From Cupriavidus pinatubonensis (GTDB taxonomy: Bacteria; Pseudomonadota; Gammaproteobacteria; Burkholderiales; Burkholderiaceae), in the NCBI RefSeq assembly GCF_019602855.1, contig NZ_CP080769.1:248001-312000 (forward strand): a DNA stretch of 64,000 bases. Reading direction: 5' to 3'. This document shows positions 56,036 to 64,000 of the stretch, piece by piece. The translations under genes were made by a program, and so were the position numbers. Within the stretch, counting starts at the first letter, position 1; the number at the start of each line of letters is the position of its first letter. A model generated the notes under the pieces. It saw nothing but the letters and a program-made list of their open reading frames with translations, was not told the origin of the DNA and did not search any database.

Positions 56036-56106
56036 ACAAGCGAAAACCTAGCGCAAACGGGACGCGTTCATATAGATTACCCCGTGTCGCGCGAGCCGTA
56101 GGGTGG

Positions 56107-57030
56107 CTACTGACCGCCCCGTGCAAACATCGGCATGTCCCGCAGGATATGTTCGAGCAGCTTGAGCGCCGCCGCCGGTAACGGCCGCCCCGCTCTGACC
56201 AGCAAACGCGCCTGGGTCCCCCTGAACAGCGGATGCTCGATCGGCACCACCGTGAGCATTCCTGCAGCGATTTCGCGATACGCGGCGAACTCACCGCCGA
56301 TCAGCGTCATGTAGTTCTCGTAGGCAACAAACTGCTTGAGCGCCGTCAGTGAATTGGTGACCAGCGTGGGCCGGATTGTGATGTTCTCCGCGAATTCGAG
56401 CATTTTGGCGGCGTGCCCGACGCCGAATGACGCCGGCATCATGGCCAGCGGCCAGGACAGGATGTCCTTGACGCTGGCCGCGCCGCCACGCAATGCAAGG
56501 GGATGGTCGCGCCGCACCAGCAGGCCGACTGGCTGCGAGGAGCTCGCCAGATACTCGATGCGCGGATGTGGCGGCGGATTGAAGGCAAGTCCGATGTGCG
56601 CGCGACTCTCGGCCACGGCGTCGAGCACCTGATCCACGCCGAGGATCTCCATTCCGATGTCGAGCAGCGGGTACTGCGCGCAGAAGGGGGCCAGCACTTC
56701 ATTGACCAGTGCATCCACGTACCCCTCGCTCAGGACCAGCTGGACCTGCCCCTGGTGCAAGCCCTTGAGCGCATGAAGCTGGTCCTCGAGCTTCTCCTGA
56801 TGTGATCGGTAGCCGCGCCAGAACTCGAGCAGATGCGCGGCGGCCTCGGTCGGCCTGACGCCACGTGCCTCTCGCTCGAACAGTGTAGAGCCAAGTTCGT
56901 CCTCGAGCAGCCGGATCTGCCGGGTGATCACCGACGGTGATGTGTCCAGACTCTCCGCCGCGCCCCGAATAGTGCCTTGCTCGAGGACTTCGCAGAAGTA
57001 GCGTAGCCGCTGCTGATTGATTTCCCGCAT
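56107..57030 (-). CDS. LysR-type transcriptional regulator
   Basis: The ATG at 57030, with GAAGGA seven bases upstream, gives 307 residues. The HTH ([20 protein letters not shown], then [17 protein letters not shown]) spans about 6-65, and a LysR substrate-binding domain follows. It is divergent from the amide-catabolic genes at 57683-63372 and is the likely activator of that cluster, binding in the 57031-57185 region. The effector is unknown, presumably a pathway substrate or intermediate. Confidence 0.92.
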   Translation of the reverse strand: MREINQQRLRYFCEVLEQGTIRGAAESLDTSPSVITRQIRLLEDELGSTLFEREARGVRPTEAAAHLLEFWRGYRSHQEKLEDQLHALKGLHQGQVQLVLSEGYVDALVNEVLAPFCAQYPLLDIGMEILGVDQVLDAVAESRAHIGLAFNPPPHPRIEYLASSSQPVGLLVRRDHPLALRGGAASVKDILSWPLAMMPASFGVGHAAKMLEFAENITIRPTLVTNSLTALKQFVAYENYMTLIGGEFAAYREIAAGMLTVVPIEHPLFRGTQARLLVRAGRPLPAAALKLLEHILRDMPMFARGGQ

Positions 57031-57240
57031 GTCGCATCCTTCACCCGGCCAATGACAGATCCACACCATACCTTATGCGTTGCCCGTAAGGCAACGAAGT
57101 GTGGACATAGTTGCTGTTGGAGATTGCCATAGTGGCTGCCAATATTCGCCTAAACGCGGTACCCGCATAAAGGCAGGAGACTGACATGTTGGTGATCCCG
57201 AGCGAGAGCGCCGTAGACGGCGCCTCCACTCTCTACAACA

Positions 57241-57644
57241 AGCTTCTCCGATGTCGCATATGGCGTGGGCGCGGAGATCTTCTTTATCGGCTACGTGCTG
57301 TTCGAGATACCGAGCAATCTGATGCTGCCGCGCTCGAAGGCGTGGGCGAACTGGCACGAGATCAGTTCCCGACCGGCCACGGCGCGCATGCCACACCTTC
57401 GGAAATTGCCATCACGCAGTACGCCTTCCCCGATTCAATCAAGTCGGCTGACTATGCGCCGCCCATTGCCCCGACCGGGCCGATCCGCGAAGCCCTCGAC
57501 TTCCGTGCCCGCTTCCCGGACGGGCGCATTGGTTCCGATCCAGGCCTACCAACCTGCGAGAAAGGCCGCGCACTAGTCAAACTGGCCGCGCAGTCCCTGG
57601 TGCGCGAACTCGAAGCGTTCGGCCGCGAGCCGATGCCGGACTGA
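57241..57644 (+). pseudogene. Fused remnants of an MFS transporter and a creatininase-family gene
   Basis: From 57241 one frame reads GVGAEIFFIGYVLFEIPSNL, the helix-2 segment of an ACS-family MFS transporter, and ends near 57350. In a different frame it passes directly into GHGAHATPSEIAITQYAFPD and then RFPDGRIGSDPGLPTCEKG, the C-terminal part of creatininase-family amidohydrolases, ending at 57644. Neither gene is complete. A deletion joining the two genes best explains this. The intact MFS gene at 59715 has a related segment (GAGIFFVGYVLFEVPSNLLL), so the remnant is a lost paralogue. Confidence 0.72.
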
Positions 57645-57682
57645 CACCGCACCAGTCATCTTGCCCTCCACCGACGAGCATC

Positions 57683-58147
57683 ATGCAATCACACGATATT
57701 TACGAAAGACTGAAGGCACTCGACATTGAGCTGTCCCCCGCAGGCGCACCAGCTGCCGCATACGTCATGAGCGCGCAGAGCGCCAACCTTGTTTATCTCT
57801 CAGGCCACATTGCGAAGAGGAACGGCACCGTGTGGGTTGGCAAGCTCGGCGCCACGATGTCGACGGATGAAGGCCGCGCCGCCGCCCGCGCGGTCGCGAT
57901 CGATCTACTGTCGACGCTACAGGCCCATGCCGGCGATCTGAATCGCCTCAAACGCGTCGTCAAGGTCATGAGCCTGGTCAATTCAACGCCCGACTTCACC
58001 GAGCAGCACCTGGTCACCAACGGCGCATCGGAGCTGTTCGTCGACGTTTTCGGTGAGGCCGGCAAGCATGCGCGGTCGGCATTCGGTGTCGCACAGATTC
58101 CGCTGGGGGCTTGCGTGGAGATTGAGGTCTGCGTCGAGCTGGGCTGA
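57683..58147 (+). CDS. RidA/YjgF family protein
   Basis: A 154-residue protein of the Rid superfamily. VYLSGHIAKRNG and ARSAFGVAQIPLGACVEIE are the family core; the Arg in ARSAFGV is the residue that binds the carboxylate of enamine or imine intermediates. RidA proteins hydrolyse reactive 2-aminoacrylate-type intermediates to ketoacids and ammonia; relatives such as RutC act in pyrimidine and amide pathways. It is the first intact gene of the catabolic set and sits between the remnant and the M20 hydrolase. Confidence 0.92.
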   Translation: MQSHDIYERLKALDIELSPAGAPAAAYVMSAQSANLVYLSGHIAKRNGTVWVGKLGATMSTDEGRAAARAVAIDLLSTLQAHAGDLNRLKRVVKVMSLVNSTPDFTEQHLVTNGASELFVDVFGEAGKHARSAFGVAQIPLGACVEIEVCVELG

Positions 58148-58248
58148 GGTTTCAGATCGAACCAACCAGCGCGCGCGAACGAATCCTCAACATTCTTCAG
58201 CGCATCAACCAATTGCCCCCAAAGCCACACAACCTGGAAAGCAGCCAG

Positions 58249-59523
58249 ATGAACGCTCCCACTCCTTCCTCCTCTCTTATCCCCGTCGGTCCCCGCATCA
58301 ACAGCAAGCGGCTCTGGGAACATATCTGCGCCATGGCAAGGATCGGCGCCACGGCCAAAGGCGGTGTCAACCGCCAGGCGCTCACCGCGGAAGACACCGA
58401 GGGCAAGATGTTATTGCTCCAGTGGGCATCCAAGCGAGGCTATCAGACCTCGATTGACCCGATCGGCAATCTGTTCATCCGCCGCCCCGGAAGGAATCTG
58501 GACCTCAGCCCGGTATTGACGGGCTCACATCTTGACTCCCAGCCGACCGGAGGAAGATTCGATGGTGTCTACGGCGTGCTTGCAGGTTTCGAGGTGCTCG
58601 AGACACTTGACGATCACGGTGTGGAGACCGAACGCCCGATCGAACTCGTTGTGTGGATGAACGAGGAGGGATCGCGGTTCCCTCCCCCCACCATGGGCTC
58701 CGCCGTTGCGGCCGGCGCGCTGCCGCTGAACGACGCATTGGCCATCAAAGACGTGGATGGGATCGACGTGGAAAGCGCATTGAAGGCCCAGGTCGTCGAG
58801 CTTCCGATTCTGGAGAAGCGCCCGCTTGGCATGAGCGGCTTTGCCTATATCGAAGCGCACATCGAGCAGGGCCCCGTCCTTGAGAAACAGGCGTGCGATG
58901 TGGGCATTGTCACGGGCATTCAGGGACTTCATGCCTATGAGATCCAACTGCTAGGTGCCGAGGCCCACGCCGGCACGACACCGCTGCGGCATCGCAAGGA
59001 TGCCTTGGTGGCCGCCACCACGCTCATCGGATACATTCGCGCCGCGATAGACGACCCCGAGGATATTCTTCGCTTCACCGTCGGAAGGCTGGAGGTTTAT
59101 CCGGGATCGCCCAACACCGTGCCAGGCAGGGTGACTTTCAATATCGATCTTCGGCATCCCGACGCCGATTCCCTCCGGCGTGCCGGCGAGACGATCCTTC
59201 AACTTTGCGCCGGCGAGATCGAAGGTTGCCCGGCGTCCGCGAAGGTTCTGTTGAGGTCCACGCCGGTAACGTTCGACGATCGCGTGGTGGCAACCGTGCG
59301 CAAGGCCGCTGGCGGCCGGGCCATGAAATTCCTGAACATCGTTTCCGGTGCGACCCACGACGCCAAGTACACCGCACAACATATTCCTACCGGGATGATT
59401 TTTGTGCCTTGCGAAGCTGGCATCAGCCACAACGAGGCCGAGAACGCGCGCGAAGTCGATGTCGCGGCTGGGGCGCAGGTCCTCTGCGACGCCATGCTTG
59501 CGATCATGCCCGAACAACTATAA
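58249..59523 (+). CDS. M20-family Zn-dependent hydrolase, N-carbamoyl-L-amino acid / allantoate amidohydrolase type
   Basis: The ATG at 58249 gives 424 residues. The metal ligands of the family are present: His94 and Asp105 (TGSHLDSQPTGGRFDG), Glu139-Glu140 (MNEEGSRF), His204 (AHIEQGP) and the late His in GISHNEAE. Members cleave carbamoyl or ureido groups from N-carbamoyl amino acids, allantoate or ureidoglycolate. With RidA, an amidase and a creatininase remnant beside it, a cyclic amide or ureide such as a hydantoin or creatinine derivative is a reasonable substrate class, but this is inference. Confidence 0.88.
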   Translation: MNAPTPSSSLIPVGPRINSKRLWEHICAMARIGATAKGGVNRQALTAEDTEGKMLLLQWASKRGYQTSIDPIGNLFIRRPGRNLDLSPVLTGSHLDSQPTGGRFDGVYGVLAGFEVLETLDDHGVETERPIELVVWMNEEGSRFPPPTMGSAVAAGALPLNDALAIKDVDGIDVESALKAQVVELPILEKRPLGMSGFAYIEAHIEQGPVLEKQACDVGIVTGIQGLHAYEIQLLGAEAHAGTTPLRHRKDALVAATTLIGYIRAAIDDPEDILRFTVGRLEVYPGSPNTVPGRVTFNIDLRHPDADSLRRAGETILQLCAGEIEGCPASAKVLLRSTPVTFDDRVVATVRKAAGGRAMKFLNIVSGATHDAKYTAQHIPTGMIFVPCEAGISHNEAENAREVDVAAGAQVLCDAMLAIMPEQL

Positions 59524-59532
59524 GCATTCCCA

Positions 59533-59572
59533 GCTGCCCGCGTCGATTCCGGACTAACCGCACACGGGCAGC
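59533..59572. repeat. 8-bp inverted repeat after the hydrolase gene
   Basis: GCTGCCCG (59533-59540) mirrors CGGGCAGC (59565-59572) across 24 bases. No T-run follows. It may be a weak terminator or an mRNA-stabilising hairpin in the 190-base gap before the MFS gene. Confidence 0.3.
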
Positions 59573-59714
59573 CATCGGGTGCATGGCCACAGCGGAGTGT
59601 CGGTCGACACTTAGCGAAGTTGCCACGCAATAACGCCAGAACCAATTCGACCACGGATGCTCGCGCCGATGTGCACTGTGGCGACGTTATACACACCAAC
59701 CAAAGGAGAGGTCT

Positions 59715-61061
59715 GTGTCTCAGATGGACCAAGTTTCAGGGAGCAGGACGGACGGTGCGTCCCTCTATCGAAAGGTAGATATACGTTTGCTGCCACTGCT
59801 GTTCATTGGCTTCATGTTCGCCTATCTCGACAGAGTCAACGTAGGCTTTGCAAAGCTTCAGATGCAGAGCGACCTCGGCTTCTCCGACGCCGCCTACGGC
59901 ATCGGGGCGGGAATATTCTTCGTCGGCTATGTCTTGTTCGAGGTGCCAAGCAATCTCTTGCTGCCCAAGGTTGGCGCCCGGCTTACCTTCAGCCGCATCA
60001 TGGTGCTCTGGGGTATTACCTCGATGTGCATGGTGTTCGTCAATAGCGTCCCGGTGTTCTACGCTCTGCGCTTTCTGCTGGGCGTCTTCGAAGCCGGCTT
60101 CGCACCCGGCGTCCTGTTCTACTTGTCGCGCTGGTATGGTCCGGGCCGCATCGCCGGTGCAATTTCAATGGTTTGGCTTGCGGGCCCTTTCAGCGGAATT
60201 GTTGGGGGGCCGCTGTCGGCGTGGATCATGACGGCGTTCGCCGGTACGGCCAGCCTCGCCGGTTGGCAATGGATGTTTCTCATTGAAGGCGCCCCTACCC
60301 TTGTGCTTGGTGTCGCGGCCTACTTCCTGCTCGTCGATGGTCCATCCAATGCGAAATGGCTCAACGACATGGAGAAACGTGCCCTGGCCGCGGAAACAAA
60401 CACGGCTGCAGACCGGCGGCACGAATCTTTTCTCATGGTACTGCGTGATCCCAAGGTGTATATCCTGGCGCTAGCCTATCTGTGCATCATTGCGCCCATC
60501 TATGCCTTGAGCTTCTGGCTACCGACAATCATCAAATCGGCCGGTGTCACAAACACACAGGCCCTCGGTTGGTATGCGGCCATTCCTTATGTGGCAGCGG
60601 CGTTGGCCATCTTCTTCGGCGGCCGCAGCTCGGACAAGCGTCAGGAGCGCAGAATTCACATCGCCGTGCCGGCTGCCATAAGCTGTCTTTGCTTTGTTGG
60701 CTGGTACCTCGCCGACGGCAATCTCGCAGTGACACTGGTATGCGTTACCGTCGCTACCGGCATGATGTGGATGGCCAACATCGTCTTCTGGGCTGTTCCT
60801 CCCGCGTACATCAAGGGAAATGCACGAGCGGGAGCCATTGCCCTGATCAATACGATTGGCCTGTCTGGCGGCTTCTTTGGCCCAAGCATCATTGGTTGGT
60901 CGAAATCCGCGACTGACAGCATCTACCCCGGGTTCCTGCTGATGGCAGCGATGTTGCTGATGTGTGCGTTCATCATCATGCTCCTGCGCCTGAAGCCTAG
61001 CGGGGATACCGCGCTTCGCCACAAGTCGCCCTTGCGGGCCAGCGTGCGTCAAGCGAAGTAA
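59715..61061 (+). CDS. MFS transporter, anion:cation symporter (ACS) family
   Basis: The GTG at 59715 follows AAAGGAG by six bases; the nearby ATG at 59724 would be too far from it. The product has 448 residues and 12 helices. FMFAYLDRVNVGFAKLQMQ in helix 1 and YGIGAGIFFVGYVLFEVPSN in helix 2 are typical of the ACS family (GudP, RhmT, phthalate transporters), which import organic acids. It probably brings in the amide or acid substrate of the surrounding enzymes. Confidence 0.93.
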   Translation: MSQMDQVSGSRTDGASLYRKVDIRLLPLLFIGFMFAYLDRVNVGFAKLQMQSDLGFSDAAYGIGAGIFFVGYVLFEVPSNLLLPKVGARLTFSRIMVLWGITSMCMVFVNSVPVFYALRFLLGVFEAGFAPGVLFYLSRWYGPGRIAGAISMVWLAGPFSGIVGGPLSAWIMTAFAGTASLAGWQWMFLIEGAPTLVLGVAAYFLLVDGPSNAKWLNDMEKRALAAETNTAADRRHESFLMVLRDPKVYILALAYLCIIAPIYALSFWLPTIIKSAGVTNTQALGWYAAIPYVAAALAIFFGGRSSDKRQERRIHIAVPAAISCLCFVGWYLADGNLAVTLVCVTVATGMMWMANIVFWAVPPAYIKGNARAGAIALINTIGLSGGFFGPSIIGWSKSATDSIYPGFLLMAAMLLMCAFIIMLLRLKPSGDTALRHKSPLRASVRQAK

Positions 61062-61219
61062 ATGCTCCGGGCCAGTAATCACACCTGCCGGTAGCTAATA
61101 TGAACCAGTCGGGGCGATGCCGGACAAATGTCCCTCGTCGCCCGCGGCCAGAACAGCCAGGTGCACAACCCTGCCGATGCATGCGCTGTCCCGCTGTCTC
61201 CCTGAAAGAGAACCTCCAC

Positions 61220-62770
61220 ATGAAACTCGCCGAATATACCGCCCTTGACGGCATGGGGCTGCATCACCTCATCGCTACGCGGGAAGTGACCGCAATGGAA
61301 GTAGCGCAAGCCGCATTGGCTGCGATCGAGGCGGCTAATCCCCAGGTAAACGCGGTGCTAGATTACTGGCCCGAAGAAGCGGAGATACAGTCCTCCAGCA
61401 TCGTGAGCGCCGATCCACGACCGCTCGGCGGCGTGCCGATTCTCCTCAAGGATCTCGGCGTCACCATGCAGGGACGCAAGAGCGAAATGTGCAGTCGTCT
61501 GGCGATGGGAACCATCGCGAAGGAAGACTCGTACGTGATGACGAGCTTGCGTCAGGCAGGCCTGATTACGCTCGGGCGCACAACCATGCCGGAACTGGCA
61601 GTCAGCACGACGACCGAACCTGCGCTGTACGGCCCGACGAGGAATCCATGGAGTCTGCAACATGGCGCGGGCGGATCGAGCGGCGGAGCGGGGGCGGCGG
61701 TGGCCGCCGGTATGGTTCCCATTGCGCATGCGACGGACGGAGGCGGATCGATACGGGTGCCGGCCTCCTGCAACGGGCTCTTCGGTCTGAAACCGACCAG
61801 GGGACGCGTCTCGAACGGTCCCTACGTGGACGAAGTGTGGAATGGTCTGGGCGTGCATTTTGCCGTGAGCCGAACTGTGCGAGACAGTGCTGCGCTGCTT
61901 GATGCGATCCACGGCGGCGGCGTTGGCGAGCCATACTACATTGCCCCGCCCAAAGCCAGCTATCTATCCGAGATCCGGCAACACCCAGGAAATCTGAAAA
62001 TCGGTTTCATGGTGAATCCATTAAATGCCGCACGTACTGACACGGGGGTCGCTGACGCTTTGAGTAAGGTGGCCAGGACACTTGAGTCCCTAGGTCATCA
62101 CGTGCATGAGGAATCGCCAGATTTGGGGGTGAGCTGGGACGCCTTCGTGCTATGCAATGCACAAATCTGGGCTGCCAACGCGGCGCTGCGGATCAACGGC
62201 ATTGCCGCAGCCACCGGTCGAACGGTGGATGAAAAACACCTCGAACCTGCGACGCTCGCGCTCTATCGATACGGCATTGAGATTGGCGCCGTAGAGCTCC
62301 TGTCGGCATTACAGGTAAGGAATACGGTCACACGGGCGCTGGGCCGGTTCTTTGGCGACTACGACATTCTGCTGACACCGACACTACCCGAACTTCCGCC
62401 TCCAATTGGTGAATATAACCGGGTAGAAACGTCTGTGGATGGGCTTGGCTGGATCGCGCACGTTTTTGACCAGTCACCATTTACCGCGTTATCGAACGTC
62501 ACCGGAACTCCAGCAATGTCAGTGCCGCTTTCCATTGACCTGCAAGCGGGACTGCCGATCGGGTCGCATTTTATGTCTGGCTTTGGGCGAGAGGACACGC
62601 TATTCCGACTCGCCGCGCAATTGGAAGCGGCATGTCCCTGGCGCGAATTGCGACCACCGGTATGGGCAGGATCGGTCATCAACGATGATGTCGATACAGT
62701 AACAGCCCTTTCCATGGTCGGAGCTCCCGGGATTTGTTTAAAGAACGGCTCATGGCTTCGCAATCCGTAA
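61220..62770 (+). CDS. Amidase, amidase-signature family
   Basis: The ATG at 61220 gives 516 residues beginning MKLAEYTALDG. The Ser-cisSer-Lys triad is visible: Lys77 in ILLKDLG, the cis-Ser in HGAGGSSGGAG (near Ser154) and the nucleophile Ser177 in DGGGSIRVPAS. It hydrolyses a carboxamide to acid and ammonia; relatives include 6-aminohexanoate-cyclic-dimer and biuret-type hydrolases. Substrate unknown, but it completes an uptake-plus-hydrolysis cluster with the M20 enzyme and RidA. Confidence 0.93.
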   Translation: MKLAEYTALDGMGLHHLIATREVTAMEVAQAALAAIEAANPQVNAVLDYWPEEAEIQSSSIVSADPRPLGGVPILLKDLGVTMQGRKSEMCSRLAMGTIAKEDSYVMTSLRQAGLITLGRTTMPELAVSTTTEPALYGPTRNPWSLQHGAGGSSGGAGAAVAAGMVPIAHATDGGGSIRVPASCNGLFGLKPTRGRVSNGPYVDEVWNGLGVHFAVSRTVRDSAALLDAIHGGGVGEPYYIAPPKASYLSEIRQHPGNLKIGFMVNPLNAARTDTGVADALSKVARTLESLGHHVHEESPDLGVSWDAFVLCNAQIWAANAALRINGIAAATGRTVDEKHLEPATLALYRYGIEIGAVELLSALQVRNTVTRALGRFFGDYDILLTPTLPELPPPIGEYNRVETSVDGLGWIAHVFDQSPFTALSNVTGTPAMSVPLSIDLQAGLPIGSHFMSGFGREDTLFRLAAQLEAACPWRELRPPVWAGSVINDDVDTVTALSMVGAPGICLKNGSWLRNP

Positions 62771-62916
62771 GGAACTTCCTCGCACTGGGCGCTGAAGTTA
62801 GCTTAAGCGTGAGCGTTATCAAAAGAATGGAGATGACGCTCGCGAAATGCCACCGCAGCCGAAGCCATCCAGGCACAAGGACACATAGCACTATCAATAA
62901 CAAGTAGGAGTTTGAA

Positions 62917-63372
62917 ATGCGACTGGATTACACGAAAGAATCCCCTGCAGGCGTAAAGGCCTTTGGCAGTGTTTATGGTTACATCATGCAGTCGGGACTC
63001 GACGATGTATTGGTCGAGTTAGTATTTCTGCGCATTAGCCAGATCAACGGATGTGCATATTGCTTGGACATGCACACCGGTGACCTTGCAAAAAAGGGCG
63101 TCAAGCTCGAGAAGCTCGCACTGGTTCAAGCGTGGCATGAAGCCGGCAAGCTGTTCAGTGACCGGGAGAGGGCCGCCCTGGCATGGGCAGAATCTGTGAC
63201 CCTTGTTGCCGATACGCATGTTCCGGACGACGCGTTCGAAGCGGCCGTAGCAGTCTTCAGCGAAAAGGAACTGGCCGACCTGACAATGGCCATCAGCCTG
63301 ATGAATGCATTCAATCGCCTGGCAATTAGTTTCCGCCGCGCCCCAGAAGCTTCGCTCGCGCTCAAGGACTGA
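62917..63372 (+). CDS. AhpD-like carboxymuconolactone decarboxylase family protein
   Basis: A 151-residue protein with TAGGAG before the ATG at 62917. The CMD-family redox motif C46-x-x-C49 with His53 (CAYCLDMH) is complete, which favours an AhpD-like alkylhydroperoxidase or thiol-disulfide role over a decarboxylase. It is the last gene in this direction, 146 bases after the amidase. Whether it belongs to the amide pathway or to stress defence beside glutathione reductase is unclear. Confidence 0.88.
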   Translation: MRLDYTKESPAGVKAFGSVYGYIMQSGLDDVLVELVFLRISQINGCAYCLDMHTGDLAKKGVKLEKLALVQAWHEAGKLFSDRERAALAWAESVTLVADTHVPDDAFEAAVAVFSEKELADLTMAISLMNAFNRLAISFRRAPEASLALKD

Positions 63373-63589
63373 TTGGCCAAGCACTAGTCGCGGACAGCTT
63401 ACTGACAGGTCCACCCGATGTTCTGAAGCGGCTCGAACTCCGCGATAACCCTCCATCTGTTGCTTCGAAGGCTTTCATGCTCCGCACTGCGTTGTTAAAG
63501 CCGTTTGAAGCCGCCGTTGAAAACGCTGGCATGGCGACGGACGCATCTCGGCGGCCGGCAGCGCCGATCAGCCCGGGCACCCGGAAGAC

Positions 63590-64000
63590 TCAGCCCGCAA
63601 CTGCAGGAACGTCGTAATCGGGCATGGTGGTGGCGGTTCTCATTGTGACGAACTCCTCGGCTGCCGTGGGGTGGATACCGATAGTGCTGTCGAACTGAGC
63701 CTTCGAAGCGCCGGCGCGCATTGCCACGGCAAAGCCCTGTATCACCTCGCCTGCTTCCTCACCGACCATGTGTACCCCGACTACGCGGTCGGTGTCGGAG
63801 TCGACCACAAGCTTCATCAGCGTACGTGTCGCCCTCCCACTCAAGGTATGCTTCAGCGCGCGAAAGGTACTGCGGTAGATTGCAACCCGTTTGAAGCGTG
63901 CGCGTGCTTTTGCCTCGCTCAGGCCTGCGGTCGCGATGTTCGGATGGGTGAACACGGCCGTCGGAATGGCGGCGTAGTCCATGCGGAACGTACCGCTACC
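63590..64000 (-). CDS. gor: Glutathione-disulfide reductase, C-terminal part, cut by window edge
   Basis: The frame is open to base 64000, so the N-terminal FAD and NADPH domains lie outside. The visible 136 residues form the dimerisation domain, with [14 protein letters not shown] and [14 protein letters not shown], where the His-Pro...Glu pair is the active-site acid/base of the disulfide reductases. The TMR ending of that block is typical of glutathione reductase rather than lipoamide dehydrogenase. It reduces GSSG with NADPH in the cytosol. It converges on the AhpD-like gene, with 217 bases between them that hold nothing recognisable. Confidence 0.88.
   Translation of the reverse strand, partial: GSGTFRMDYAAIPTAVFTHPNIATAGLSEAKARARFKRVAIYRSTFRALKHTLSGRATRTLMKLVVDSDTDRVVGVHMVGEEAGEVIQGFAVAMRAGASKAQFDSTIGIHPTAAEEFVTMRTATTMPDYDVPAVAG

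Larger units (their letters stand above)
54700..56040 (+). mobile_element. IS110-family element, IS1111 subgroup (ends approximate)
   Basis: One transposase gene (54773-55792) with a short 5' flank and a 240-base non-coding 3' flank. IS110-family elements lack simple terminal repeats and make no target duplication, so the ends are estimates. The subgroup is inferred from the transposase N-terminus VGVDIAKTVFQVHYID and the long right-end non-coding stretch. Confidence 0.65.

Noticed and set aside
63394-63618. Plus-strand frame reading LRTALLKPFEAAVENAG, faintly like the C-terminal helices of GroEL
   Set aside because: The likeness is a few residues only and no other GroEL motif is present; the gap between convergent genes may be non-coding.
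1-64000. CRISPR arrays, tRNA or rRNA genes, prophage modules
   Set aside because: No spaced short repeats, no tRNA-like T-loop/anticodon pattern and no phage structural or integrase genes were seen on reading both strands.

Overview
The window reads as chromosome-type DNA of a high-GC betaproteobacterium of the Burkholderiaceae, most like Cupriavidus or Ralstonia. This rests on protein flavour, gene content and GC-rich codon use; no rRNA or other marker gene is present to settle the species. No tRNA, rRNA or CRISPR array was seen.

Region by region. (1) 1-14776 is an exopolysaccharide/capsule cluster, almost all on the minus strand and read from wza downwards: export lipoprotein Wza, phosphatase Wzb, tyrosine kinase Wzc, the GDP-mannose/GDP-fucose enzymes ManC, Gmd and Fcl, a Wzy-type polymerase, a Wzx-type flippase, a pyruvyl transferase, a GT4 glycosyltransferase and a beta-helix protein. 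A truncated GT2 glycosyltransferase faces them at the left edge. (2) After a 1-kb gap with divergent start regions and two terminators, 15789-27656 is a complete plus-strand type I cellulose operon, bcsD-P-Q-A-B-Z-C. It is followed by a small membrane protein, galU and pgi, which link hexose phosphate to UDP-glucose, the substrate of BcsA. (3) 31586-36138 holds a chemoreceptor and an operon of a formate/nitrite-type transporter with a PP2C-phosphatase/kinase fusion. Its leader carries two hairpins with identical AACGGC loops ahead of a terminator, the layout of an ANTAR (NasT/NasR-type) antitermination leader.

(4) 36300-46250 is a loose, partly decayed region. It has a frameshifted SnoaL-like gene, a cytosolic AmiC-like binding protein, a Cys-rich exported protein, a KfrA-like coiled-coil remnant, a Rieske oxygenase broken by two frameshifts, a diguanylate cyclase whose sensor domain carries an exact in-frame 114-bp tandem duplication, a zinc-ribbon protein and a PAP2 phosphatase. 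(5) 46254-53940 is a drug-efflux block: outer-membrane factor, RND pump, membrane fusion protein, MFS exporter and a divergent HxlR regulator with a palindromic operator candidate. (6) 53948-56040 holds a truncated reading frame and an IS110-family (IS1111 subgroup) element whose long 3' non-coding end may encode a bridge RNA. (7) 56107-63372 is a LysR-controlled amide/ureide catabolic cluster: RidA, M20 carbamoylase-type hydrolase, ACS-family MFS importer, amidase and an AhpD-like protein, plus a deletion-fused MFS/creatininase remnant. (8) The right edge has the C-terminal part of glutathione reductase.

Functionally, the left half is a surface-polysaccharide factory: a fucose-type heteropolysaccharide and cellulose arranged back to back, with sugar-nucleotide supply genes next to them. 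The right half is typical accessory DNA of efflux, catabolism and sensing with clear signs of gene decay.
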